Assembly: GCF_013410745.1 (NCBI RefSeq)
Contig: NZ_JACCFY010000001.1
Coordinates: 3,472,001 to 3,536,000 of the forward strand
Direction of reading: 5' to 3'
DNA from: Nesterenkonia xinjiangensis
GTDB taxonomy: Bacteria > Actinomycetota > Actinomycetes > Actinomycetales > Micrococcaceae
Length of the DNA: 64,000 nucleotides
Position numbers and translations under genes: made by a program. This document shows, piece after piece, positions 55,601 to 63,440 of this stretch. Within the stretch, counting starts at the first letter, position 1. Each line of letters begins with the position of its first letter. A model generated the notes under the pieces. That model was not told where the DNA came from and searched no databases. It saw only the letters and a program-made list of their open reading frames with translations.

Positions 55601-56116
55601 CCCCACCGGGACGGACTCTTCCGGGTGGACCGGGGCACGCTCCCCGCGATCGGCTTCCGGCCCGCGAGCATCGAGGCCCTCGTGGCCCGCACCGACTGGC
55701 TCAAGTCGCTGGAGCTGGTTCAGCCCGAGGGCGCAGTCGGTCAGGACACATATTTCTTCCAGCAGCTGCTCTACCACACGAGGGCCTACGCCCCGGTCTA
55801 CCGCCCGGTGTACACCTACTACGGCGCGGTGGACACGTCCATCGTGAACGTGGTGTCCCCGAAGTACTTCCGGAAGTATCTGATCCTCGAGCAGGCGCGT
55901 TCCGCCTGGCTCCGCGAGACAGGGCTGCTGGAGGCCTATAAGGAGCAGCGCTTCGAGAGCTTCTTCGTGACCTGGTACCTGAGCAAGTACAAGCGTGTCC
56001 TGCCGCATGAGCGCCAGGAGGCCGCCGCCGTGCTGCGGGAGATCGCCGACGCCTACGGCGAGTACAGTTGGACGTCACCGAAGGCCCGCAGCTTCATCCA
56101 GGGCCAGCTCGACTGA
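52688..56116 (+). CDS. Giant multi-domain glycosyltransferase (GT-B-like plus GT2)
   Basis: This is a 1142-residue protein without signal peptide or clear membrane segment. Domains in order: a Ser/Ala-rich N-tail (~1-130); a GT-B-like region ending in a CgeB-like block (VFDPQVLELQACGTMVIATYNQGLNSY, about residues 478-504); a middle degenerate GT-A-like segment (VLLPVSADRQHSPTYVADHVAAF); a disordered linker (~720-820); and a GT2 domain (~828-1142) with VVVPIYNNGDHL, LLVDDGSTD and YLDPDDEE. It probably adds sugars to a surface polymer. The start is a leaderless GTG. A paralogue follows at 56639. Confidence 0.85.
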   Translation: MRWTETPPAGPQTVPASIVAASSASPPAPAPSADGHSDDGSPAVASAGTRTDAEVVAAALGTHQAMLRTVEDAHHRAAGSWESGTSDDASATARKGRARSLATGTGSSAYAAAADSSARPTDRLRRAHAQAHRLRADEHRQRHEFLDQISSIAPSAVSALGAQDLEALTVPAEIGAEALHTPARQLQDALEASQGLPDGELGISRPKLPVRVGLIASPRVHSRFTGLADVVGLTGGTWRELLDDLDVLLVATDTGPLPLQWEEALAADPEARALLEALDEAEEPGERQALEHALALRHLAQTVIPAFRGRGIPTVLLSTAGTDIATTGELARACSRIVTTDAEAAALYRAQETDSISVDVVPAGVNPLIHSPLGTRPARTDLVALLGCEQSHPAPHLSRPPYAPALLDGALISGRPAVFLQPDPSQAPDSEHWVIPTRYGPWTISADEAADIDLTYGTESLQRGMDVALAINAVVGSQAVFDPQVLELQACGTMVIATYNQGLNSYHPHTYIANSAEDVAKTLQLTSREELRRVQGDGIRKVFTDHHASDVLRRICARAGLEVAPVRERVLAVTTEHTTALAREMAEQSHGEVELITWEELERRITAEGAETVAAQLDVLLPVSADRQHSPTYVADHVAAFRYQSAAVTQKLDGDAAATDAQAHRHRTGVVDLDLTAWWRPEPTLLSSVESLHQAAEQERVYCLDHLGHHRARRTTGSSSGDASSGTKGSPGTTMARPSFWEVVRGEAHTSRHTPTVMRRRGDAARASSAPSPSSQSSHTPSAGSTAVAPAPGSPAARPRRPLPEPHQGDDLPQVQDEARRTAEELDLKLAVVVPIYNNGDHLRHKAFASLRRSSVFEQMHILLVDDGSTDPATVDTVEELAHDWPHVTAYHHARGGSGSASRPRNTGLALSFTPYVTYLDPDDEELDDGYWELMERLEEEPDADFALGTMAVWTSRRTVHDYHAWFAGAIPHRDGLFRVDRGTLPAIGFRPASIEALVARTDWLKSLELVQPEGAVGQDTYFFQQLLYHTRAYAPVYRPVYTYYGAVDTSIVNVVSPKYFRKYLILEQARSAWLRETGLLEAYKEQRFESFFVTWYLSKYKRVLPHERQEAAAVLREIADAYGEYSWTSPKARSFIQGQLD

Positions 56117-56136
56117 CCATCCGGATGTGGGCACCG

Positions 56137-56169
56137 CGCTAGCGGCTCTCCCAGGAAGAGCCGCTAGCG
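56137..56169 (+). terminator. Hairpin after the first glycosyltransferase gene
   Basis: CGCTAGCGGCTCT at 56137-56149 and its complement at 56157-56169 form a 13-bp stem with a 7-nt loop. It lies 21 nt after the stop and before the coiled-coil gene, so it may separate two transcripts or process one. Confidence 0.7.
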
Positions 56170-56261
56170 TGAACCAGAGCCCACCGCCCGGCGCGGGTCC
56201 TGTCTCCCCTGCGGAGCTCAGGGCCCGGCCCGTTCCATGACGAGGAGTACTGAGGACCCGC

Positions 56262-56642
56262 ATGAGTGCAGATGCCGCGACCGAGCAGCAGCCCCTGTCG
56301 GAGGACGCACGTGACGTGATCGTCGCGCTGCTCGGCCAGCAGGAGGCTCTGCTCGCCGAGCTCCGCTGGGCCTACGACCAGCTGGAGCGGACCCAGGAGT
56401 CCGACATCGTCGAGCTCCGCGCCCGCGTCGCCAAGCTCGAGCACCGCGTGGCCGCAGGCAGGCATGTCACCGCACCCGCCTCCGCGCCCTCGGCACCGGA
56501 CTCCTCCGACTCCCGCGTCGGCCAGGTGCTCAGACGTGTGGAGAACGCCGTCCAGGAGCCGGAGCGCACTTTCCGTGCGGCGAAGCGCCGCGTGCGCCGC
56601 CAGGTCGGGAAGGCTGCCCGGCGAGCAGGGCTCTCCCGGTGA
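56262..56642 (+). CDS. Small coiled-coil, basic-tailed protein
   Basis: This is a 126-residue protein with no recognised domain. Residues about 15-65 form a heptad-rich coiled coil (LLAELRWAYDQLERTQESDIVELRARVAKLEHRV), then a Pro/Ser linker and a very basic C-terminus (RAAKRRVRRQVGKAARRAGLSR). Its stop overlaps the start of the next glycosyltransferase (GTGA), so the two are made together, suggesting a dedicated partner or scaffold. The start ATG follows GAGGAC. Confidence 0.78.
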   Translation: MSADAATEQQPLSEDARDVIVALLGQQEALLAELRWAYDQLERTQESDIVELRARVAKLEHRVAAGRHVTAPASAPSAPDSSDSRVGQVLRRVENAVQEPERTFRAAKRRVRRQVGKAARRAGLSR

Positions 56643-59449
56643 CCCCGGCCCGTCTGGTGGGCCCCGCCGCACGTCAGGCCGAGCTCGACCGCGCGCGTGA
56701 GCAGGTCGGCCAGCTGATGAGCTCGGCCGATCCCCTGGACGCGCTGCGCGTCCACGGTTCCTTGGACACTCTCGGCGTCCGGGACTCGTCGCCCTTCTGG
56801 GGCGGACGGTCGGGCAGCGAGGAGCTGGTCGCAGAGCTGCTCCCCGCCGTGGGTGCGCTCCCTGTGCTGGAGTCCGGCGCCTCACGCCCTGCCCTGCCCT
56901 GCTCCCTCGCCGTCCTCGGTGATCCGCAGCTGGCAGAGATCCTGCAGGGCTCGGCCGATCTGCAGATCGTCGACCCGGACGACTGGGAGTCTGCAGTGGC
57001 GCCTGCCGACGCGGTGCTGCTCTCCCCACAGACGGTGAAGTCACCGCGAGCCCGCGGCCGAGTCATCGCCGCCGCCCGGGAGGCCTCCATCCCGCTGATC
57101 TACCTGGACCTCACGCTCCCGGTGCCCCAGCCGCCGGAGATCAGGCTCGCCGCGCGCTGCGACGTCGTCCTGGCCGTCTCGGACACGGCAGCCGAGGAGT
57201 ACCGCGGCGGAGTCCCCGCCTCCGTGCAGGTCGCCGAGCTGGTGCACCCCATCAGCCCGCTGCGCCGATCCCCGCTGGGATCTCGTCAGCAGCCGATGCG
57301 CCTGGTCTCACACCTGGAAAGCCGGCGCGCCGGAGCTCTCGACAAGGATGCCCGCTGCAGTCTGCAGTGGATCCACGACGGGGTCATCGCCTCGGGGTCA
57401 CAGCTGCTGATCGATGAGAACGTCCATGGCCGTGGGGCCTGGCGTCATAGGACCCCGGTGCGGCACCGACCGCACCTTGCTCCCTCGGCGCGGACGCTCG
57501 TCTCCGAGTTGGACCGGCTCGCCCCGGTCAGCGTGGTGACCCAGGAGGTGGCCGGCTCACAGACCTTCTTCTCACCACGGACGCTGGACCTGCTGGCCTC
57601 GAGCTCCCTGGTGCTCTCCACCTACAACCAGGGGCTCAACTCGCACTACCCGGAAGTGCACATCGCGAACTCGGCCGAGGACGTGGCCGCAGGCCTGGAG
57701 GAGCTGCACCTGGAGGAGCTTCGCCGCGCTCAGGGCGACGGCGTGCGCCATGCCTTCCGCCGGCACCACGCCGTCGACGTGCTGCGCGAGGCACTCAGGA
57801 TCGCCGGGCTCCGGGTCCCGGACGCCGCGGACCGGGTCCTGGCGGTCACTACCGAGGACGAGCGCGCCGACCAGCTCCTGGCGGAGGAGCTGCAGGTCCA
57901 GCAGTCCGGCGCAGTGGAGCTCGTGAGCTGGTCCGAACTTCCCGGACGAGAAGGCACGTTCGACGTGCTGCTGCCGGTCTCTGCCCGCCGACGCTACTCC
58001 CCCACCTATGTGGACGACCACCTGGCCGCGCTCTCGTACCAGTCCGCGCCGGTGACCGGGAAGATCGACGCCGACAGTGCAGAGGCCGCAGACCGCCACG
58101 CCCATCGCGACCTGGAGGGTCCCGGGCTGAGCGCCGATCGGGCCTGGCCGGCAGCGGCCCCTGACGGGCCGCTCACCGACATCTCGCTCAGCGCGTGGCT
58201 GCACCCGGATGCCGCGCGGCTGGCCTCGCCCGAGGCGCTGTGCGCCGGTGCCGGCCGAATCCACCTGCAGGACCACCTGGGGCACCATCTCCGCGAGCCG
58301 GGGCTCGCGGAGATCCACGTCCGCTCCCACGAGACCACGGCGGCAGAAGACTCTGCCGGAGGTCCTGCGGAAGACACCGTCCGGCGGGCCCCGAGCGCTC
58401 TCACCCACGGTGAGGACCTCGAGGCGGTCCGCGGGGAGGTCGCACGGACGGCCGCACGTGAGGATCTGGACCTCTCGGTGATCGTGCCGGTCTACAACAA
58501 CGGCGAGCACCTGCGGCACAAGGCCTTCGCCTCGCTGCGGCGGTCCACCGTCTTCGACCAGATGCACATCCTGCTGATCGACGACGGCTCCACCGACCCG
58601 GTGACCCTGGACACCGTCGAGGAGCTGACCACGGCGCACCGCAACGTCAGCTCCTTCCACCATGCCCGTGGCGGATCAGGCTCGGCCTCCCGCCCCCGGA
58701 ACACCGGACTCGAACTGGCGCAGACCCCGTACCTCACCTACCTGGACCCGGACAATGAGGCCATCGAGGACGGCTATGCCCGCCTCTACGAGGAGATCAC
58801 AGCCCACCCGGACGTGGACTTCGTGCTGGGGAATATGTCGCAATGGGCGCGCAGACACACCCGGCTGCCTTACGCGGGGATCCTTGCGGAGACCTTCGCC
58901 GCCCAGATCGAGGAGGACGGTTCTCTGGCGGTGCCTGACCGCGCGCTGGAAACACTGAGCTTCCGTCCGTTGGGCATCCAGACCGTCGTCGCGCGCACCG
59001 ACTGGCTCAAGGGGCTGGGCATCAGCCAGCCCCCCGGGGCCGTCGGGCAGGACTCCTACTTCTTCCAGCAGATGCTGCACTATGCGCATCGGATCCGGAC
59101 CCTCGACGTCGGCGTGCACACGTATTACATGGCCGTGAGCAACTCGACGATCAACACCCTGAATCCGAGCTACTTCAAGAAGTACCTGCCGCTGGACAGC
59201 GCACGGGCCCGGTGGCTGGACGAAGTGGGGCTGTTGGAGGCCTACCGCCGGGACCGGTTGGAGCGTTTCCTGGTCTCCTGGCACCTGCCGAAGCTGAAGA
59301 AGGTCCGACCCGAGGAGTGGTACGAGGCCGCGGAGAACCTGGCGGAGCTGCTCGCCTGCTACGGCGAGCATGTCTGGACCGACCCTGCCGCGCTGGAGTT
59401 CTGGGATGACCTGGAGGAGGCACGGAGGAGTTCGGCGAAGCGCCGCTGA
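56639..59449 (+). CDS. Multi-domain glycosyltransferase, paralogue of the previous
   Basis: This is a 936-residue protein with the same plan: a CgeB-like block (FFSPRTLDLLASSSLVLSTYNQGLNSHYP, about residues 310-340), a middle segment (VLLPVSARRRYSPTYVDDHLAAL) and a C-terminal GT2 domain (~610-936) with VIVPVYNNGEHL, LLIDDGSTD and YLDPDNEA. It lacks the N-terminal Ser/Ala tail and the long linker of the first copy. The GTG start is coupled to the coiled-coil gene by a 4-nt overlap. Confidence 0.85.
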   Translation: MTPARLVGPAARQAELDRAREQVGQLMSSADPLDALRVHGSLDTLGVRDSSPFWGGRSGSEELVAELLPAVGALPVLESGASRPALPCSLAVLGDPQLAEILQGSADLQIVDPDDWESAVAPADAVLLSPQTVKSPRARGRVIAAAREASIPLIYLDLTLPVPQPPEIRLAARCDVVLAVSDTAAEEYRGGVPASVQVAELVHPISPLRRSPLGSRQQPMRLVSHLESRRAGALDKDARCSLQWIHDGVIASGSQLLIDENVHGRGAWRHRTPVRHRPHLAPSARTLVSELDRLAPVSVVTQEVAGSQTFFSPRTLDLLASSSLVLSTYNQGLNSHYPEVHIANSAEDVAAGLEELHLEELRRAQGDGVRHAFRRHHAVDVLREALRIAGLRVPDAADRVLAVTTEDERADQLLAEELQVQQSGAVELVSWSELPGREGTFDVLLPVSARRRYSPTYVDDHLAALSYQSAPVTGKIDADSAEAADRHAHRDLEGPGLSADRAWPAAAPDGPLTDISLSAWLHPDAARLASPEALCAGAGRIHLQDHLGHHLREPGLAEIHVRSHETTAAEDSAGGPAEDTVRRAPSALTHGEDLEAVRGEVARTAAREDLDLSVIVPVYNNGEHLRHKAFASLRRSTVFDQMHILLIDDGSTDPVTLDTVEELTTAHRNVSSFHHARGGSGSASRPRNTGLELAQTPYLTYLDPDNEAIEDGYARLYEEITAHPDVDFVLGNMSQWARRHTRLPYAGILAETFAAQIEEDGSLAVPDRALETLSFRPLGIQTVVARTDWLKGLGISQPPGAVGQDSYFFQQMLHYAHRIRTLDVGVHTYYMAVSNSTINTLNPSYFKKYLPLDSARARWLDEVGLLEAYRRDRLERFLVSWHLPKLKKVRPEEWYEAAENLAELLACYGEHVWTDPAALEFWDDLEEARRSSAKRR

Positions 59450-59589
59450 GCCTCGCCAGCCGCCGCTCAGCCCAGAACTCCGCCTGCGGCGACTTCCCGA
59501 AACCGCGGCCGCACAGTACGTTGGATCCAGCGACGTCCGCCACCGCGGGCCGGGACCGTCGACGCTTGTCAGCCACGGGAAGGAATGCC

Positions 59590-60984
59590 ATGCCTCATGT
59601 CCCTCCGGCGCTGCGCCGAAGGATCCCAGGCATCGGCTGGCGCGACCGGAAGATCGCGTTCCTGGAGACCCGCGTCGACCAGCTGGCCGCTTCGCGGCAG
59701 GAGCTGCAGGACCTGCTCTCCGCGGCACGCACCTCGATCCGGGAACGGCTCCAGCAGTCCCATGCCGAGAAGGCCCGCCTCCGTGAGGAGCTGCAGGAGA
59801 CCCAACGGAGGCTCGAGGCCGCGGAAGAGGACCGCGCGCGCTATCGTCGCTCCTCGTTCAAGGCGAAGCTCTCCTCCCACATCGCTGCGGTGAACACCGC
59901 GAAGTTCTCCGGCTGGCAGGCAACCTCCCCGGCGACGCAGTTGCCGTTCAAGCTGCGCAGCTACGCGCTGGCCCAGAGCCACGGGGTGAGGATCCCGACC
60001 GTCCACCGGGTGTGGGAGCGCGCCGAGGACATCCGCCTCGAGGACGACCTCGGCAGCGCTGACGGTGTCGACCACTTCGTGCTCAAGGCCGACGGTGGTC
60101 ACAGTGGGCTTGCTGTCGTGCCGCTGCGGCGGACCGCCCACGGATGGGAGACCCTGACCGGGCACCGTGCGTCGAAGGACGGCGTGCTCGAGGCCCCTGT
60201 GATGCGCCGGCTGGATCGCGCCCGGGGGCCGTTCTTCCTGGAGTCCTTCCTCCAGCCTGAGTCAGCTTCCGGGTCTGCTCCCGGGGCCGTCGCGGACGGA
60301 GTTCCCGATGCCGAGGTGCGGATCCCCGAGGACATCAAGGTCTATACCGCCTACGGAGAGATCCTCCAGGTGCTGGTGATGCGCACCCAGGGTGTGGAGA
60401 TCATGGACCGGAAGTCCTTCACCCGACGGTACTTCGACGCGCAGGCCAGGTGCCTCGGAGAGGTGCTCCCCGGAGCCGCCTACGACGACACCATCACCGC
60501 GCCACGGCAGTGGGCGGATCTGATGGCCGCAGCCCGTCGACTCTCGGTCGCCGTGGGGACCCCTTTCGTGCGCGTGGACCTCTACGCCACCCAGGACGGC
60601 CCCGTGCTCGGTGAGCTCACGCCCACTCCGGGCGGCGCCCAGGAGTACCTGCTGGACCATGACCTGGCGCTCGGGGCGGCCTGGATGCGCGCCGAGGTCC
60701 GGCTCTCCCGCGACATCGCCCGCGGTCGGCCTGCGGGCACGCTGTTCGGCCCTCAGGAGTACACCTGGTGGTACCCGGAGGTCGATGCCGACGCCAGGGA
60801 TTCTGCCGAGCCGCAGGGTCCCTCGACCTGGCCGCGGCTGCAGGCCGAGGCCCAAAAGCACTTCACCGCCCCGGAGGAGACCGGGCAGCGCCACACCCTG
60901 GAGGAGTCCCAGGGCTCCATCGTCGACGGCGTGCCCGCGCCGCACCAGGATGCGGCGACTCCCTCAGCCCTCAGTCCGCGCTGA
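59590..60984 (+). CDS. TupA-like ATP-grasp ligase with N-terminal coiled coil
   Basis: This is a 464-residue protein. Residues about 20-95 are a heptad coiled coil (FLETRVDQLAASRQELQDLL... HAEKARLREELQETQRRLEAAEEDRARYRR). The rest is an ATP-grasp ligase of the TupA-like kind: FVLKADGGHSGLAVVPL, FFLESFLQPE, IPEDIKVYTAYGEILQVLVMR, and the metal/ATP motif VRVDLYATQDGPVLGELTPTPGG. TupA relatives join amino acids to surface sugars (teichuronopeptide). The ATG at 59590 has GGGAAGGAA. Its 3' end overlaps the convergent acyltransferase by 14 nt. Confidence 0.84.
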   Translation: MPHVPPALRRRIPGIGWRDRKIAFLETRVDQLAASRQELQDLLSAARTSIRERLQQSHAEKARLREELQETQRRLEAAEEDRARYRRSSFKAKLSSHIAAVNTAKFSGWQATSPATQLPFKLRSYALAQSHGVRIPTVHRVWERAEDIRLEDDLGSADGVDHFVLKADGGHSGLAVVPLRRTAHGWETLTGHRASKDGVLEAPVMRRLDRARGPFFLESFLQPESASGSAPGAVADGVPDAEVRIPEDIKVYTAYGEILQVLVMRTQGVEIMDRKSFTRRYFDAQARCLGEVLPGAAYDDTITAPRQWADLMAAARRLSVAVGTPFVRVDLYATQDGPVLGELTPTPGGAQEYLLDHDLALGAAWMRAEVRLSRDIARGRPAGTLFGPQEYTWWYPEVDADARDSAEPQGPSTWPRLQAEAQKHFTAPEETGQRHTLEESQGSIVDGVPAPHQDAATPSALSPR

Positions 60985-63130
60985 GGATCGCGTCCTCAAG
61001 CCTCTGACCGATCTCATCGGTGACGGAACGCACGAAGTTCTCCGAGAGGTGGCTGTTGTCCCGGAAAGTGATCGCCCCGCCGAGCACGGCATGGCAGGTG
61101 ACTTCGTCGCAGAGCAGATCCTCGGTCGGGACGAAGTGGAAGTTCTCCACGCCCCGGAAGACGTCTTCAGACCGGGTCAGCCAGCGGTCACCGACCCGGG
61201 TGTCCTCCAGGTCATCATCACAGGCGGTGACGTCGTCCTCGTGCAGCGCCACACACTCAGGCAAGGTCTGCTCCTCCTGGCTCTCCTTGTTCATCCGTGG
61301 GACCTCACCGAAGACGGCCACCTCCTTGCCGGCCTCCAGCCACGCGTCGATGGGAGCGTACATCGCCCGAGCGGTGTCGGTCAGCTCGACGTCGTGCGCA
61401 GGCAGGTCGAGGTCCGTGCCCGGATCCCCGAAGGAACTGTGCATCTGGCTGGCCGCGATCACCACGGTCTCGACGTCCTCGTCCTGAGCCAGCTTCTCGA
61501 CGATCTCGGCGTTGGCCCGAGCACATTCTCCGGAGTCCTCGTCGATCTCGCCGGCTCGCGGCGTGCACGCCGACCGGGTGAGCACGAGCAGACGCTTGTC
61601 GTGCTCCTGAGCGATCTCGTCGAGGGCCGGCAGCCACATGGTGGCATGGGAGTCGCCGACGACGGCGATGGTGCCCTCGGCAGCGGAGGCTCCGGCACCG
61701 AGCCAGCACTCCGGAACGCCCTCTGCGTCGGTCTCGGCCTGGCAGTCCGGGTAGGCGGGTTCGCTGTTCTGCGCGGTCACCTGCGCCGGATTCGGCATCA
61801 GTCCCAGATCGCCCTCGAGCGGATCCCCGCACTGGTCCGGGTTCGCCAGCGCGGCATACCCGTAGCAGGGGTGGTCCTCGGAGAGCTCCGTGTCCGCGAA
61901 GCCGCGCTCCACGGCGGCCACGGCGACATGCGCGGTGGAGATCACCAGGGCCATCCCGGCGGCCGCGGCCACCAGGCTGCCCCAGGTGGGGCGCAGGAGG
62001 CGCGTACGGCGCAGCGGGGTCTCCACGTACCGGGTGCTGAAGGCGGAGAGACCGATGACAGCCAGGATGAGGAGGCCCTTGACGTACCAGCGATCGGCCT
62101 CATCGCTGAGGTAGGGCGAGAAGATCACCACCGGCCAGTGCCAGAGGTAGATCGCGTAGGACCAGTCACCCACAGCCGTGGCGGGGCGCCGTGAGAGCCA
62201 CCAGTGGATGCCGGTGCCTGCCCCTCGCCCACCGCACATCAGGATCAGCACAGTTCCCACAGTGGGCAGCAGCGCGGCCCAGCCCGGGAAGGCCGTGGTC
62301 TCGGAGTAGAACCAGGCCGAGGAGAGAATCATCGCCAGGCCGAGCCATCCCAGCAGGTCGGCCAGCCGGCCGGTGAACTGGCTGGATCCCATCACCAGCG
62401 CGAGCAGCGCGCCGAGCGCGAACTCCCATATCCGGGTCGGGGTGACGAAATAGGCCTGCGCGGGGTCCTGACCGGTGTACCAGACGGAAAAGACGAATGA
62501 CGCCACGCCGAGCACGGAGAGCACAGCGATGAACGTGGTGCGGACAGCCTGAGGGGTGCGCGCGGCGCGGGCGCCGGTCACCAGCAGGGCCAGCACCAGC
62601 AGCAAGGGCCAGAGGACGTAGAACTGCTCCTCGACGGAGAGCGACCAGAAGTGCTGCACCGCCGTGGCCTGCTCGTCGAGCTTGGAGTACTCCACCGAGT
62701 CAGCGGCGAGGATCCAGTTCTGCACATAGAGGGTGGAGGCGACGATCTGGCGCAGCGTGGACTGCCACGCGGTGGAGGGCAGCACGAGCACAGCGGTGAC
62801 AGCGGTGACCAGCAGCACCAGCAGACTCAGCGGCAGCAGGCGACGGATCCGGCGGGCCCAGAACTGTCCGAGCTTCACGGTGCCGGTGCGGGCCGCCTCC
62901 TTGAACAGGTGAGCGGTGATCAGATATCCGGAGATCACGAAGAACACGTCGACGCCGACATAGCCGCCCGGCAGACGTTCGGGCCAGAAGTGGTAGGCCA
63001 CGACGAGCAGCACGGCAAGAGCACGCAGCCCCTGGATCTCGGGCTGGAATCGGCTCCCCCGCCGCGACCGACCCGACATGGACGGCGTGGGGGCCGGCGT
63101 CGCCTGGGGCGTGGTGGAGGATGCGGTCAT
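60971..63130 (-). CDS. Acyltransferase-3/SGNH membrane protein (OafA-like)
   Basis: This is a 719-residue protein. Its N-terminal half is an acyltransferase-3 domain with about ten helices: PEIQGLRALAVLLVVAYHFWP, GYVGVDVFFVISGYLI, ARRIRRLLPLSLLVLLV and FWSLSVEEQFYVLWPL. The C-terminal external half is an SGNH hydrolase with VVGDSHATMWLP (Ser about residue 492) and DNSHLSENF (Asp/His about residue 695). Such proteins O-acetylate cell-wall or capsule sugars. Placed opposite the glycan genes, it probably decorates the same polymer. Confidence 0.9.
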   Translation of the reverse strand: MTASSTTPQATPAPTPSMSGRSRRGSRFQPEIQGLRALAVLLVVAYHFWPERLPGGYVGVDVFFVISGYLITAHLFKEAARTGTVKLGQFWARRIRRLLPLSLLVLLVTAVTAVLVLPSTAWQSTLRQIVASTLYVQNWILAADSVEYSKLDEQATAVQHFWSLSVEEQFYVLWPLLLVLALLVTGARAARTPQAVRTTFIAVLSVLGVASFVFSVWYTGQDPAQAYFVTPTRIWEFALGALLALVMGSSQFTGRLADLLGWLGLAMILSSAWFYSETTAFPGWAALLPTVGTVLILMCGGRGAGTGIHWWLSRRPATAVGDWSYAIYLWHWPVVIFSPYLSDEADRWYVKGLLILAVIGLSAFSTRYVETPLRRTRLLRPTWGSLVAAAAGMALVISTAHVAVAAVERGFADTELSEDHPCYGYAALANPDQCGDPLEGDLGLMPNPAQVTAQNSEPAYPDCQAETDAEGVPECWLGAGASAAEGTIAVVGDSHATMWLPALDEIAQEHDKRLLVLTRSACTPRAGEIDEDSGECARANAEIVEKLAQDEDVETVVIAASQMHSSFGDPGTDLDLPAHDVELTDTARAMYAPIDAWLEAGKEVAVFGEVPRMNKESQEEQTLPECVALHEDDVTACDDDLEDTRVGDRWLTRSEDVFRGVENFHFVPTEDLLCDEVTCHAVLGGAITFRDNSHLSENFVRSVTDEIGQRLEDAILSAD

Positions 63131-63440
63131 CTGCGTGGCTGTCCTGTCTCAGCGGATCTGATCTGGGAGGGATAGTGGCGGTCGGCCCGGGTCCTGGCGT
63201 CACACCGTCCCAGCGAACAGTAACCGATGCGCCGCCGCAGCAAGGATCGATCCGGCGGGTCTTCCAGCAAGTTCATGGGGACCTCCCAGTTTTCTCCGCC
63301 AACCTGCACGTCCGCCAGGTGCCGGTCCGCCTCGTCACACTGCGGCTGACGATGACGGGGGACTCACCGACGAAGTCTCCTGACCCGATCATGGTCGGAC
63401 TACAGTGGATGCCGCCACGAGACTCCAGGAGCACCCCACC
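63131..63440. other. Intergenic region between two divergent acyltransferases
   Basis: These 310 nt hold no convincing gene. Toward the right, TACAGT at 63401-63406 is a likely -10 for the last gene. Toward the left, TACTGT (minus, 63222-63217) may serve the first acyltransferase. I see no repeat or RNA structure. Confidence 0.45.

Noticed and set aside
63127-63309. 60-codon frame on minus upstream of the first acyltransferase
   Set aside because: It overlaps the acyltransferase start by 4 nt, but the sequence is Arg-rich without motif or good ribosome-binding site; possible leader peptide, not supported.
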